The notes under the pieces were generated by a model. That model worked only from the letters and a program-made list of their open reading frames with translations, ran no database searches and had not been told where the DNA came from. Positions 25,407-35,400 of a stretch of 59,636 bases of DNA are shown here, one piece after another. The stretch comes from an uncultured Acetatifactor sp. (GTDB lineage Bacteria > Bacillota > Clostridia > Lachnospirales > Lachnospiraceae), in NCBI GenBank assembly GCA_910589655.1, contig CAJUTJ010000028.1, forward strand, positions 1-59,636, given 5' to 3'. The position numbers and the translations under genes are program-made. Positions within the stretch are counted from its first letter, which is position 1, and every line of letters starts with the position of its first letter.

Positions 25407-25755
25407 TTATTGAAACCGATTCATTCGGTGCCAAACCACCTCAACAAACATATATGTTCTCACTCCATTATTAGTAACTGTTGCCGTACATATGGTATGG
25501 GCACTGTTTGAACTGATATTTATGTCTGAAAAATCAATAACATCTTCTGCTTTTTCCGGCAAAACAATTACAATCCCTATAACCGAATATTTTTTATACC
25601 GACTAATTTCGCTTTTTTGAAATTGTTTCATTACCTTACTTTGTGAATCAATACCTTTTTTCCTCAGAAAGTCGGTTGCCACAATATTGGCAATATATTG
25701 CTTCGTCAGAAACTTGTTTTCCACATTTTGAACAGTACGTTATAAACAAATACAT
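25407..25755 (-). pseudogene. Broken zinc-ribbon protein with FxLYD-like domain
   Basis: An N-terminal zinc ribbon reads from ATG 25755 to TGA 25648: YCSKCGKQVSDEAIYCQYCG then NRLSEEKRY and stop (35 codons). The rest, GIDSQSKVMKQFQ, ISRYKKYSVIGIVIVLPEK, then INISSNSAHTICTATVTNNG and VRTYMFVEVVW, continues in another frame overlapping it. The membrane segment is cut short (IVIVL then PEK) and the C-terminal domain ends early. A frameshift and at least two deletions explain this. The intact family has zinc ribbon, membrane segment and exported FxLYD domain. Confidence 0.7.
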
Positions 25756-25941
25756 TTCAAAATATTACCAATCACATGTCCAAAAGCATTGTTTTGCCAT
25801 AAATAACATATCCGCAACCCAGCGTTGACAATTTGCCATTCAAAAATGATAGAAAGAGGCAGCCTGATTTGATAAAATTAACCTACTAAATTCAAAGTAG
25901 GAGGACACCTATATGACATTCATTTCGGTGCCCTTTATTTT
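25756..25941. other. Short intergenic stretch with an isolated translation start
   Basis: At 25898-25915 a perfect AGGAGG precedes ATG at 25913, which opens an 11-codon frame (MTFISVPFIF, stop TAG at 25943-25945). CCTAC/GTAGG forms a small hairpin before it. It may be the 5' end of a deleted gene or element. Nothing else is seen. Confidence 0.35.
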
Positions 25942-28395
25942 TTAGTCATTAAATCGGATCCGCTCAATCAGCGGGTCTTTCTTTACGGATTTCGCGATTC
26001 CCAGCGCCAGCCCGACCTGAACCAGAAGCAGCGTCACGGATATTATGAGAGCTGCTGCCCACGGGTAATGGTAGGTTGAAACCTCAAACATACCGGTATT
26101 CTTCGCATACAGGAAAAGCGGATAACCCAAAAGGCTCCCTAAGCCTATGGCTACAGCCAATGTGCTGAAAGTATAGAAAAGCCCTTCCATCTGAAGCATC
26201 TTAGCGAGCTGCCTGTCGGACATCCCAATCGCCTGAATCACGCCCAGCTCTTTTTTACGCATGTGGACGCTGTTAATCATGGTATTGATTAAGTTCATCA
26301 CACTAATGACGGCCAGAATCCCAAGAAATGCATAACACGCTCCACTGATAAGAGCCATGGTGGTTTTCCACATTTCATACTCCGCCTTCCATGTATTCAT
26401 CTCCAGCCTTCCGGAGGATCCCACAAGCTCTTTTAATGCTCTTTCCAGTTCCGGGTCATAATCCTCATTGGCAATGACATGGAAATATCCGGTAGAGTTA
26501 TTTTCGCACAGCCGGTCTGCTGCCTCCTTCGCCATAATCAGATAATTATAATTGGTCAAACCATTCCTGTAATCGCCGATTGCCGCAATCTCAAACTCCT
26601 TTTCATAGGTGCGAAGCCCGTCATAAACGGTTACGTTCAATGTACTCCCTACCTCCAGCTCGGGATACCAATGCAGCAACGTGCTTTCTACAATCATTTT
26701 ATCACCGGACTTTAATTCCTCATAGGTGACGCTGCCCTCTATAATCCCGTTTTCAATTTCTCCCGCATATTCCTCCGGTATTCCGCTGATGCCCTGATAT
26801 TCTTCAAAGACTTCCCCGGTTACATAAACCTTGGTAAAAGCATCCACTCGAACCACACCGTGAAGGCTTTCCATCTGTGTCCTTAACGTCTCGTCCAAAG
26901 GATTATCCTGTTGGATATTTGTCCACTTCCGCTCCGGATGCTCCTTGTTATAATTATCAATGACAGGAGAGATTTCATACTGTCCCACTATAGAACTGTT
27001 GGTGCTTTCTCTGGGATTGGCACAAGAAATCACCGTGGATACCACCATCAATAACACTCCTGTAACCGCCATGGAAAAAACGGTAATTCCGCTCTTCTTT
27101 TTATTTCCCGACAGATTTCTTATGGCGAGACGGCCCACTGTCAGGTACTCATACCCTTTTCTCTTATTTCTCCCCTTAGTCCCGGAATCGTGAAACCGCA
27201 TGGCTTCCACTTCCGAAACCCTTGCCGCCATATTCATAAGCTTCACAAGGGAAAGGTAAACGCTGCACAATGTCACTGCTATGGTCAACAGATAAATCTG
27301 CCAACGGTACAGGGGCGCTTCCCCCGTTTTCACAACTTCCTGCAGAACCTGCAGAAATTCATTTTCTTCCATGGCAAAGTCCGTCGTCTTTATCAACAGT
27401 GCCTTCGATACTGCCGTACCCAGCAACAGGCCAACGGGAATCGCCCCGGCGGCAACCCAGAGCCCTTCCCGGAGCACAATCTGCCGTATCTGCCGTTTTG
27501 TGGCGCCCATGGCTTTCAGTCGCCCGAACTCCGGTATCCTCTGATTCATGGACACATAATAAATACTGTAAATCGTAAGGATGCTTGCCAGAACCACCAC
27601 CAGCATAATGGCGGCGATGGCGGGGATGACTGCCGGATCCACATAATTGGCGCCCAAATAATCTTGGTTAATGTTAATCATATTTTGCGGGATACCAAAC
27701 TGCTCCGCTATCCTTTTGATAACATCCTCCATACCGTCCGTGGTGAATTGGCCTGTATCATTTACTTGGAAAAGGAAACGGTATGTTATCTTCTCTTCCG
27801 TCACCTCACTTATAATAAAGTCCTCCGATACCAGCGCCACAAAGGTCTGTTGCGCTATGGCGGTTTCATTATCTCCCAGAAAACCGCAGATTCTAAATTC
27901 CCTCTCTTGTACATAATCAAGGCTTCCGTCCCGTATAATCTGATAAGGGACGGTGATACGGCTGCCGATAGTCCCTTGCTGCCCCAATGCTTCCAATATC
28001 CCTTCAGAGACAACAATCTCGTCCTCCTGCTCCGGAAGGTTTCCGCTAATCAATTCTATTCTGTACAGCTCCGCCCCTTTTTCGTCTACGCTGATCATAG
28101 ACACATCGGCATCTTCCAGATACATCATACCTGCGTCACTGCGCAGCCCCCATACCTCAATATCATGATGTGCCGCCAGCTTTTCCACAGTATCCTTATC
28201 CACTTCCCTGAAAAGTACATGCCATGTGGGATATGTCTTATTCACTGCCGCATTCTGCGCTTCTATTATGCCATATCCTACCGTGGGAATGACCAAAAGA
28301 AGGAACGTAGTCAAAAGAATGGCAATCCCCGTCAATATATTTTTACTCTTATGATATTTCATATTTTCTAATGCTACAGTTGTCGTCATTGTCAT
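25942..28395 (-). CDS. FtsX-type ABC transporter permease
   Basis: 817 residues, starting six bases after GGAGG. It has an N-terminal membrane segment (NILTGIAILLTTFLLLVIPTVGYG), an extracytoplasmic domain to ~residue 250, then three segments around 260-390 in the FtsX order with RLKAMGATKRQIRQIVLREG. A second copy of the same plan follows: anchor ~435-460, outer domain ~460-660, segments to ~800 with VIQAIGMSDRQLAKMLQMEG. Such two-FtsX permeases work with an ATPase of the LolD/MacB type, here the next gene upstream (10 bp gap). With the adjacent two-component system a role in peptide antibiotic resistance or envelope stress is likely but unproven. Confidence 0.9.
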   Translation of the reverse strand: MTMTTTVALENMKYHKSKNILTGIAILLTTFLLLVIPTVGYGIIEAQNAAVNKTYPTWHVLFREVDKDTVEKLAAHHDIEVWGLRSDAGMMYLEDADVSMISVDEKGAELYRIELISGNLPEQEDEIVVSEGILEALGQQGTIGSRITVPYQIIRDGSLDYVQEREFRICGFLGDNETAIAQQTFVALVSEDFIISEVTEEKITYRFLFQVNDTGQFTTDGMEDVIKRIAEQFGIPQNMININQDYLGANYVDPAVIPAIAAIMLVVVLASILTIYSIYYVSMNQRIPEFGRLKAMGATKRQIRQIVLREGLWVAAGAIPVGLLLGTAVSKALLIKTTDFAMEENEFLQVLQEVVKTGEAPLYRWQIYLLTIAVTLCSVYLSLVKLMNMAARVSEVEAMRFHDSGTKGRNKRKGYEYLTVGRLAIRNLSGNKKKSGITVFSMAVTGVLLMVVSTVISCANPRESTNSSIVGQYEISPVIDNYNKEHPERKWTNIQQDNPLDETLRTQMESLHGVVRVDAFTKVYVTGEVFEEYQGISGIPEEYAGEIENGIIEGSVTYEELKSGDKMIVESTLLHWYPELEVGSTLNVTVYDGLRTYEKEFEIAAIGDYRNGLTNYNYLIMAKEAADRLCENNSTGYFHVIANEDYDPELERALKELVGSSGRLEMNTWKAEYEMWKTTMALISGACYAFLGILAVISVMNLINTMINSVHMRKKELGVIQAIGMSDRQLAKMLQMEGLFYTFSTLAVAIGLGSLLGYPLFLYAKNTGMFEVSTYHYPWAAALIISVTLLLVQVGLALGIAKSVKKDPLIERIRFND

Positions 28396-28405
28396 GGCTA
28401 TCCTC

Positions 28406-29086
28406 CTAATTTACGGCCCTTCCGTCTTCTATTGCAATGATCCTATCCGCCATCTGCGCTATGGTTTCGTCATGGGTAATCATCACAAGGGTCTGGCCGA
28501 AATCCTGAACGCACTTTTTTAACAGGCTTATCACTTCCAGTTCCGTCTGAGAGTCCAGATTCCCGGTAGGTTCGTCGGCCAATATGATAGCCGGTTTTGT
28601 CACAAGCGCTCTGGCGATGGCTGTCCTCTGCTTCTGTCCTCCGGACAATACATTGGGCATGGCCGACTTTTTATCTTCGATGCCTATTTTTTTCAAAATC
28701 TGTTCCACCTCCTGCCTGTTGACCTTCCGATTGTCCAGCCCCAGCGGCAGAACGACATTTTCCCATACGTTCAAAGCGGGAATCAGATTATAGTCCTGAA
28801 AGATAAAACCGATTTTCTTGCGCCTAAACTGCGCCAGCCGGTCGCCTTTTAAAGAAAAAATGTCCTTTCCTTCGATAAGCACGCGTCCCTCGTCCGGTCT
28901 GTCCAGTCCCCCGATCAAATGCAGCAGTGTAGATTTTCCGGAACCGGAACGTCCCACAATGGCCGTGAACTTCCCTCTCTCGATCTGCAGGCTGGTATGG
29001 TCCACCGCCCGGACCAGATTGTCTCCGCTTCCGTAGTATTTTACCAAATTATCTAATTCCAGAATAATGGCTGTCTCTTTATTCAT
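28406..29086 (-). CDS. ABC transporter ATP-binding protein (LolD/MacB type)
   Basis: 226 residues from ATG 29086, six bases after AAGGAGG. A longer frame to 29143 has no site. Walker A GRSGSGKST, Q-loop FIFQDYNLIP, signature LSGGQKQRTAIARAL, Walker B AIILADEPTGNLDS and H-loop ITHDE are all present. The sequence order and short length fit the group that energises FtsX permeases mechanically. It is paired with the following permease gene and probably regulated by the two-component system encoded upstream. Confidence 0.95.
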   Translation of the reverse strand: MNKETAIILELDNLVKYYGSGDNLVRAVDHTSLQIERGKFTAIVGRSGSGKSTLLHLIGGLDRPDEGRVLIEGKDIFSLKGDRLAQFRRKKIGFIFQDYNLIPALNVWENVVLPLGLDNRKVNRQEVEQILKKIGIEDKKSAMPNVLSGGQKQRTAIARALVTKPAIILADEPTGNLDSQTELEVISLLKKCVQDFGQTLVMITHDETIAQMADRIIAIEDGRAVN

Positions 29087-29250
29087 ATTCTGCCTCCTTA
29101 TTTTTCCGTAACTGCCGTAACCGCTTCCGAAAAATCCACTCACCTATCAGCCGGCCGCCTTTCCGCAGGCAGCAAGGCAAGGTATCAGATCAATCGTAAA
29201 TCCGGTCAATTACATTTTCTGATCATTACAATAGCATCTCCGAATTACAA

Positions 29251-29286
29251 AACCCTTACAAAAACCATAACAGTTTTGTAAGGGTT
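29251..29286 (-). terminator. Dyad or terminator between histidine kinase and ABC genes
   Basis: AACCCTTACAAAA (29251-29263) and TTTTGTAAGGGTT (29274-29286) form a 13-bp stem. Reading minus it is followed by TTGTAATTCGG, a weak T-tract. It lies about 165 bp before the ATPase start, so it may end the RR-HK transcript or be a response-regulator site. Confidence 0.5.
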
Positions 29287-29378
29287 CCCCGCAAAGATTC
29301 CATACCTATTTTAACCTTGACCATTCCATGCCATGTCTCCGATAGACAAAGGCAGGCTGTATTCTCCGAAACATGTCC

Positions 29379-30620
29379 TCACCCCGGCAATGTGATTTTA
29401 AATACGGTTCCTTGTTTCGGCCTGCGTTTGGCGGATATGGTTCCGCCTTGCTGCTCCAAGATCATCCGTGCCAGATAAAGTCCCACACCGGAGCCCTCTT
29501 TTACCTTCTCTCTGGCCTCATCCCCACGGTAAAACCTTTGATATATTTTCACCAGCTCCTCCGTACTGATTCCAAATCCCTCATCCTCCACCTCGATGAG
29601 CACATAATTTACCAAATGCTGCACACACACAGTAATCATCGTATTCCGGCCGGAATATTTCACTGCGTTATCCAACACATTAGTAATGGCTTCCGCAGTC
29701 CACTTTCTGTCATGGCAGATTTCCATGTCCCCATCCATTTTTACTTGGATTTCTATCTCTTTCTTTCTGGCTTTCATATAAACCTGACTGACCGCATCGG
29801 TAATGGTTTCCTTCAGACTTGCCGGAATAGGCTTAATCTGTATCATGCGCTTTTCCAGCCGCGACAAATTCACCAATTCGGCAAGAAGCATTTCCAGCTT
29901 TTCGATTTCTTTTGCTTCCTGTCTCTGGAACTCCTCTCTCTCCTCCTCCGTCACATGGTCGGCAGTGACCAGTTCATGGCTCATCCGCAGGGAAGCCAAA
30001 GGCGTTTTCAATTGATGGGAGATATCTGTAATCAGTGCTTTTGTGCTCTCTTCCTCCTCCTTGAGGCGCTCTTTCAAGCCCTCAAAATAGATTCCCAATT
30101 CCCGCAGGTTCTCCCACAGATTCATCCACTCTTCTGATCTATCGTCATACTCTATGGGCTGTCGGAAATTCCCTCCCCGGAACTGTTCCAGACACTCACA
30201 TACCTTCCCATATGTCTCGTCAAAGTCAAGGCCCTTCCGCCTCCTGTACCGCTCCCACTGCATCAGCCCCAAAGCCAGTATTCCGCCAAAAACCATTCCC
30301 AATCCCCAAAAGAAATAGAACTGCCTTTCCGGCGCCACCTTATGTAAATCATATCCGTATTTTTCCTCTGCTGTCCGGGCAGCAATTTCAAGCCCTTCCG
30401 TGCCCGTTTTCTGATCCCCGCCCTCATCGGCGGGCTTGTTCCAGAGAGCTATCAGCTCGGCCTCCCATTCCGGATGTGCCGCCATAAGCGTAAGCATTCT
30501 CCGGTGCTCCAAGGTTCTCCCATAGCTGGCCTGCGCATACAATACGGCGGTAAACAGCAAGGAAAAAGCGATGTATATACAAAAGTATTTTTTCAGGTTC
30601 TTGTAACGTTTCCCGTCCAT
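29379..30620 (-). CDS. Sensor histidine kinase
   Basis: 413 residues. Two membrane segments (~14-34 and ~105-128) enclose an extracytoplasmic loop of ~70 residues (ASYGRTLEHRRMLTLMAAHP). Then HAMP-like linker, H-box DISHQLKTPLASL (His about 198), N-box AITNVLDNAVKYS, G1 VEDEGFGIS and G2 GSGVGLYLARMI. The loop is longer than in intramembrane-sensing BceS kinases, so ligand sensing outside the cell is plausible. ATG overlaps the end of the response regulator gene by 28 bases. Confidence 0.93.
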   Translation of the reverse strand: MDGKRYKNLKKYFCIYIAFSLLFTAVLYAQASYGRTLEHRRMLTLMAAHPEWEAELIALWNKPADEGGDQKTGTEGLEIAARTAEEKYGYDLHKVAPERQFYFFWGLGMVFGGILALGLMQWERYRRRKGLDFDETYGKVCECLEQFRGGNFRQPIEYDDRSEEWMNLWENLRELGIYFEGLKERLKEEEESTKALITDISHQLKTPLASLRMSHELVTADHVTEEEREEFQRQEAKEIEKLEMLLAELVNLSRLEKRMIQIKPIPASLKETITDAVSQVYMKARKKEIEIQVKMDGDMEICHDRKWTAEAITNVLDNAVKYSGRNTMITVCVQHLVNYVLIEVEDEGFGISTEELVKIYQRFYRGDEAREKVKEGSGVGLYLARMILEQQGGTISAKRRPKQGTVFKITLPG

Positions 30621-31288
30621 AGATATCCCAGCCCTCTTACATTGGATATTTCATCTGTCCCCAGTTTATTCTTTAACCTGCTGATATTTACGGTGACGGT
30701 ATTTTCATCCACAAATTGCCCGTCCACATCCCAGATATGATCCAAAATCTTCTCCTTGGAAAGGATCCGCCCCGCATTTTCCCACAAATACACAAGAAGC
30801 TGCAGCTCTTTTTTGCTCAGCGGCAATTCCTTACCGTCTTTACAAGCCTTCATTTCCTGACAATTTATCTGTATATCCCCGGAAATCATCAGATTCTTAA
30901 AATCCGCAGAAGCGCCGTTTGCAGAACCGTTCAAACGTTTCATCAAAGCGTTCACCTTCGAAACCAGTACCATGAGCGAAAAAGGTTTTGCGATATAATC
31001 GTCCGCCCCCGTATCGTATCCGTTTACCATATCCGCTTCCGAATCCAGCGCAGTCAGATAGATCAAATAGGTGCTCCCTGCCTCACGAACTCTTCTGCCG
31101 AAGTCAAGCCCCGAGCCGTCCGGCAGCGTTATGTCACTGATCACAAGGGCATAAGCATTTCGGGAAAAGCAAGCTTCCGCCTCCGACAACGTAAATGCGG
31201 GCGTCACTTGATATCCTGCTTTCTGCAAAGTGAGGGTAATTCCCCGGTTCAGTGCTTCATCGTCTTCCAATAATAAAATCTCCTGCAT
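30593..31288 (-). CDS. OmpR-family response regulator
   Basis: 231 residues. Receiver domain with acidic pocket EDD (8-10), phospho-acceptor Asp52 (VISDITLPDG) and the conserved Lys in DYIAKPFS. C-terminal winged helix with QINCQEMKACKDGKELPLSKKELQLLVYLWENAGRILSKE and NISRLKNKLGTDEISNVRGLGY. The order regulator, kinase, ATPase, permease on one strand suggests it controls the ABC transporter. The start has no strong site in the 12 bases upstream visible as TTAAGGGAAAATGC, which gives AAGGGAAA before ATG. Confidence 0.94.
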   Translation of the reverse strand: MQEILLLEDDEALNRGITLTLQKAGYQVTPAFTLSEAEACFSRNAYALVISDITLPDGSGLDFGRRVREAGSTYLIYLTALDSEADMVNGYDTGADDYIAKPFSLMVLVSKVNALMKRLNGSANGASADFKNLMISGDIQINCQEMKACKDGKELPLSKKELQLLVYLWENAGRILSKEKILDHIWDVDGQFVDENTVTVNISRLKNKLGTDEISNVRGLGYLWTGNVTRT

Positions 31289-31306
31289 TTTCCCTTAATC
31301 CATATT

Positions 31307-31353
31307 CAGAGCGCTCTTGGAAATCATACTGCCGCATTTCCAAAAGCACTCTG
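31307..31353. repeat. Imperfect hairpin upstream of the response regulator gene
   Basis: CAGAGCGCTCTTGGAAATC (31307-31325) pairs with CATTTCCAAAAGCACTCTG (31335-31353) with three mismatches. It lies between the 290-aa gene and the regulator gene, both on minus, and may end one transcript or be a family 3-like repeat (shared AGAGCG word). Confidence 0.45.
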
Positions 31354-31402
31354 TCCTTTCATTTCGCAATCTTAATTATGTGTTCCCCGACGACGTAATG
31401 TA

Positions 31403-32275
31403 TCACAATTTCCATGAATTCTTATCCCCATGGAGCGCCCGCTCCCGGTCCGAGGCATTGAGTTCCACCACCCTGCCGTGCTTGTCATAGCTGGTCAAAA
31501 GAGTGGAATTCTTGGCGATGGTTCTTTTTCCGTTTTCCGTCAAAAGGCTGATGACCTGTTCCATATCCCCGTCTTGAAGGGACTGCCTGATCTTGCGGTT
31601 CCGGCATTCCTCCTCCTGAACGGGGTCCAAAATATCCCCATCCGAGTTATCTATATATTCCATGGATGCCGTGCTTTTGGAAGCTTCCGCCTTTTTCCCG
31701 AAACCGAGGCTTTCCGCCACGTCTGCTATGTCCGATGTGTCAATTATTTCCGCAGCGCCAGCCGCTTCCAAGAGACCGGTATTTTCCGCAGTGCCAGCTG
31801 CTTCCGGGGTATCGGCGCCTTCCGCGGCATCCATGACCTCCACGGCGTCAACTATTTCCGCAGCCTCTGCTCCAATCCCCTCCGCAGCCTCCTGCGTGGC
31901 TCCCGCCGGAGGCTGGTCATTCCATATTTTACTGAAAAACTCCTGCACCGCCGTGACAATGGACATGACAAATGTGCGTATCGTTTCAAACAAGGGCTGC
32001 TGTTCCGCAGAAGCCTGTGCTTTCGCCGCTTCCTGCTGCTTCTGCCTGCCTGCGTCCGCCATCCGGCCATTGCCGGAAAGCTCCAGCCTGACACCGCTTC
32101 GTTCCGCCTGCTGTTTTCCCTTATCGGCAGCTTCCTTCTCCCTCTGGGTTTTTGTCTCCGACGGCGAGGAATTCCGGTCGGATCCCAGATTGAATTTTTC
32201 ACCTGTATCGGGTATGTCTATACTTTTCTGCTTTGTATATACAGGGTAATTGTTTCCGTCAACTTTATGAATCAT
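31403..32275 (-). CDS. Lineage-specific protein of unknown function
   Basis: 290 residues. N-terminal ~85 residues are hydrophilic and Lys/Glu/Gln-rich (TKTQREKEAADKGKQQAERS). A short amphipathic block follows (TIRTFVMSIVTAVQEFFSKIW, ~103-123). A low-complexity Ala/Glu/Asp stretch of about 75 residues has repeats such as EAAGTAENTGLLEAAGAAE. The C-terminus is compact and looks like the conserved part (SLQDGDMEQVISLLTENGKR, TLLTSYDKHGRVVELN, ALHGDKNSWKL). No signal peptide. I recall the C-terminal block from unnamed Lachnospiraceae proteins but no function. It is flanked by the two FtsX-type transporters. Confidence 0.7.
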   Translation of the reverse strand: MIHKVDGNNYPVYTKQKSIDIPDTGEKFNLGSDRNSSPSETKTQREKEAADKGKQQAERSGVRLELSGNGRMADAGRQKQQEAAKAQASAEQQPLFETIRTFVMSIVTAVQEFFSKIWNDQPPAGATQEAAEGIGAEAAEIVDAVEVMDAAEGADTPEAAGTAENTGLLEAAGAAEIIDTSDIADVAESLGFGKKAEASKSTASMEYIDNSDGDILDPVQEEECRNRKIRQSLQDGDMEQVISLLTENGKRTIAKNSTLLTSYDKHGRVVELNASDRERALHGDKNSWKL

Positions 32276-32433
32276 ACTTTAAAAATCATCTCCAATCATT
32301 AGATGCCGTAAAGGTCTTCAAACCTGTCTTATCGGCACTATAAACGTGTATTGCCGGTCCGCTAACCGTTTTAATAATCCAAATGCTTATGGCAGACTCC
32401 CGCGGCGGCAGCGAGTGAACGGCAGCTGTCCCG

Positions 32434-35400
32434 TCAATCCACACTCTTTAGGGACTCCGTCATGCTGATCTTCTCCAGTTTCCCTCCCATCATTAAGTTT
32501 ACCGTCCAGGCAAACAGATATGTCAGCAAAATACTGTAGAGGTAGCTCATAGGACGCACTCGGATATCAAAGGCAATCGTATCAATATTAATCTCGCTCA
32601 TAACAAACAGATGCAGCAGACGCCCAAGGGGAAGCCCCACAGCGATTCCCATAGCCGCCAGCACCATATTCTCGCGGAACACATAGGAAGAAGTCTCCCT
32701 TTTATGAAATCCCAAAACCTTGATTGTTGCAATCTCACGGATCCGCTCCGTAATATTAATATTGGTCAGGTTATACAGCACAATAAATGCCAGCCCTGCG
32801 GCGCAGACAATGACAACCACCACAACCAGATCCAAGCTGCGCATCATACCGGAAAAGTATTCCATGGTATCGGCATTCACCGTAACACTGGCTACATCTT
32901 CCCATTTCATCAATGCCGCCGACACCAAATGCGCATCCGCGTCCTCCGGTATATTGAGATAGATATTTCGGTATTTAGCCTCGCCGCCCGTCTGTTCCCT
33001 ATAAGTTTCATTGCTGATGTAGGCATAATTATGAATAAAATTTTGATTAATCCCCGATACCCTAGCGGTAATGGTCTGCATGTCCTCATTTTGGAGGGTG
33101 ATGACGTCTCCCACCTTAATTCCGAAATCGTCCGCTATTTTATCGGTGATAACCAGCTCACCTGCCTGAGGATAGGCAATGGGCTCCTTGTCTGCCGTGT
33201 GCAAATGCAAAAAGGGACTCATATCCGCTTTCTCTTCAAATACCAACAGATTAATGGTTTTCCTGCCGTTCCCCGACACAAGATCATATGCCGTTTCGCA
33301 TACCGGGACACATTGTCCGGTTCCCGAGGCGCTTTGGGTAATACCCTCCATTCTGTCAAACGCATCCTGCGAGATCTCTTCGGAAAAAAGAATATTTAAG
33401 TCAAACGTCTGTATCTCTTCAAACTGCTGCACCGCCACTTCGGCAATGGAATCCTTAATGCCAAATCCAGTCACCAGAAGAGCCGTACAGCCGCTGATAC
33501 CCATTACCATCATAAACAGGCGCTTCTTATACCGGAAAATATTCCTTACGGAAACCTTTCTCAAAAATCCCAGACGCTTCCAGAGAAATGTAATATACTC
33601 TAAAAACACACGCTTTCCCGCCTTAGGCGCCTTGGGCCGCATCAGCTGGGCCGCCACCTCCTGAAGCTCCATGCGGCAGGAGAGCCATGTGGTTCCCACG
33701 GAGCAGAGAATTGACACCGCCAATGAAATCACGGCAAATTTCCGGTCAAATACATACAGAAGACTGTCCACACGGTACATAATCCCGTATGCCGTCCAGA
33801 TCACTCTGGGAAACAGCCATGTTCCTCCCGCATATCCGATGATACAGCCGATTACCGCAGCTGCGCCGGAGTAGAACATATATTTTGACATAATGACTCT
33901 CTCGCTGTAGCCCAATGCCTTCAGCACACCGATCTGAGTCCTTTGCTCCTCCACCATACGATTCATGGTGGTAATGCATACCAGAGCCGCCACCAGAAAG
34001 AAAAACACCGGAAAAATATTTGCAATGCCCTCTACAATGGTGGAATCATTTTCAAAACATACATATCCCACATTGGTATCACGCCCCAGAAGATAGCTTT
34101 CCGGTCTCTCCAAATCCGCCAGCTCCTGTTCCGCCTCCGAAAGCTCTCTCTCCGCCTCGGCGATCTTTTCGTCAAATTCCTGAACGCCTTCCTCGTATTC
34201 TTTCAGGCCGTCCGCATACTCTGTCTGAGCATCCGCAAGCTCTTCCTTCTTCTCGGACAGTGTGCGCTCTGCCTCCTCAAGCTCTTGTTCTGCCTCTGCA
34301 ATCTGTTTCTTTCCGTCGGCAATCTCCGCCTTCGCCTCCTCCAGCTCTTTTCTTCCTTCTGCCAGCTCCTGTTCGGCCTCCGCAAGCTCTTTCTCACCCT
34401 CCAGAAGATCCTGCCAGCCTTCCTCCATCTCCTGTTCTCCGGCCGAAAGCTGCCGTTCATAAACGGCAATGACCGCTCGGCCTTCCGCGATAGCCGTCAT
34501 TCCGTTTTGTATTTCCTGCCGTTTCTGTGCCAGCTGTACCAATCCCGTATCCACCTGCTCCTGTCCTGCGGCAAGCTGCTCTTTTGCCGCCTGAATGGAA
34601 CCGGCTATCTCCGCAGGCACCTTGCCCTCCCCGTACAAGTCATTTAATGCCTGCTCTTTAGCCTCAAGCTCTTGCAGCTTCGCGGAAATCTCTTCCCCTT
34701 GGAGCCGCAGAGCCTCTTCTGCCTCTTCCAGCGCTTTCTCTCCGGCAGCCGCTTCGGCTTCCTTGGCATCAAGAGCCGATTTCTGCTCTTCCAGCTGTCT
34801 TCGGGCTTCCTCAAGCTCTCTGCCGGCCTCCACAAGCTGCACCCTTCCCTTGTCCAGCTCCCCATAACCGTCGGCCAATGCCTGTTCGCCGTCGGCAAGT
34901 TCTCTTTCCGCCTCCGCTGCCTCCCGCTCACCGTCGGCAAGCTCTTTTGTTTTGTCTGCCAGCGTTTTTCCGGCATCGGCAAGCTCCTTTTGGGCGTCCG
35001 CAAGCTGGTTTTCTCCGTCCTCCAACTGCTTCCGTCCGTCTTCCAGCTCTGCCCATGCATCCGCAAGCTCTTCCTCCGCTTCCGATTTCTCTGTTTGAAA
35101 TTCTTCCCTTGCCTGAGCAAGCTCCTCCTGCGCGTCCTCTAAAATTTTCTCATAACGGTTGTCCGCAGCTTCCGAAGCATACTTCTCCCAGACAAGCTCC
35201 TTCCCCTCTATAAACGCCTCATATTCGTCACTATATAAGGAATAATTTTCCGTAAACTTAACAAATATCTCCGTATAGTAATCCAGATCAAACCCCTCAT
35301 AGGGCACATAAATATAACCGCTCACCCTGCCCGTACCCAAAGAGGTATTCCCTCTCTCATACTGGATATAATAGGGCGACTGGACAATACCCACAATGGT

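Noticed and set aside
27190..28371. 393-aa plus-strand ORF
   Set aside because: It is antisense to the FtsX permease, which has a clear ribosome site, family motifs and an operon partner.
31430..32302. Long plus-strand ORFs opposite the 290-aa gene
   Set aside because: Cys/Phe/Arg- and Ser/Ala-rich shadow frames of a GC-skewed low-complexity region; no ribosome site.
33943..34867. Plus-strand ORFs opposite the coiled-coil permease
   Set aside because: Leu/Phe/Ser-rich shadows created by repeated GAG/GAA codons on the minus strand.
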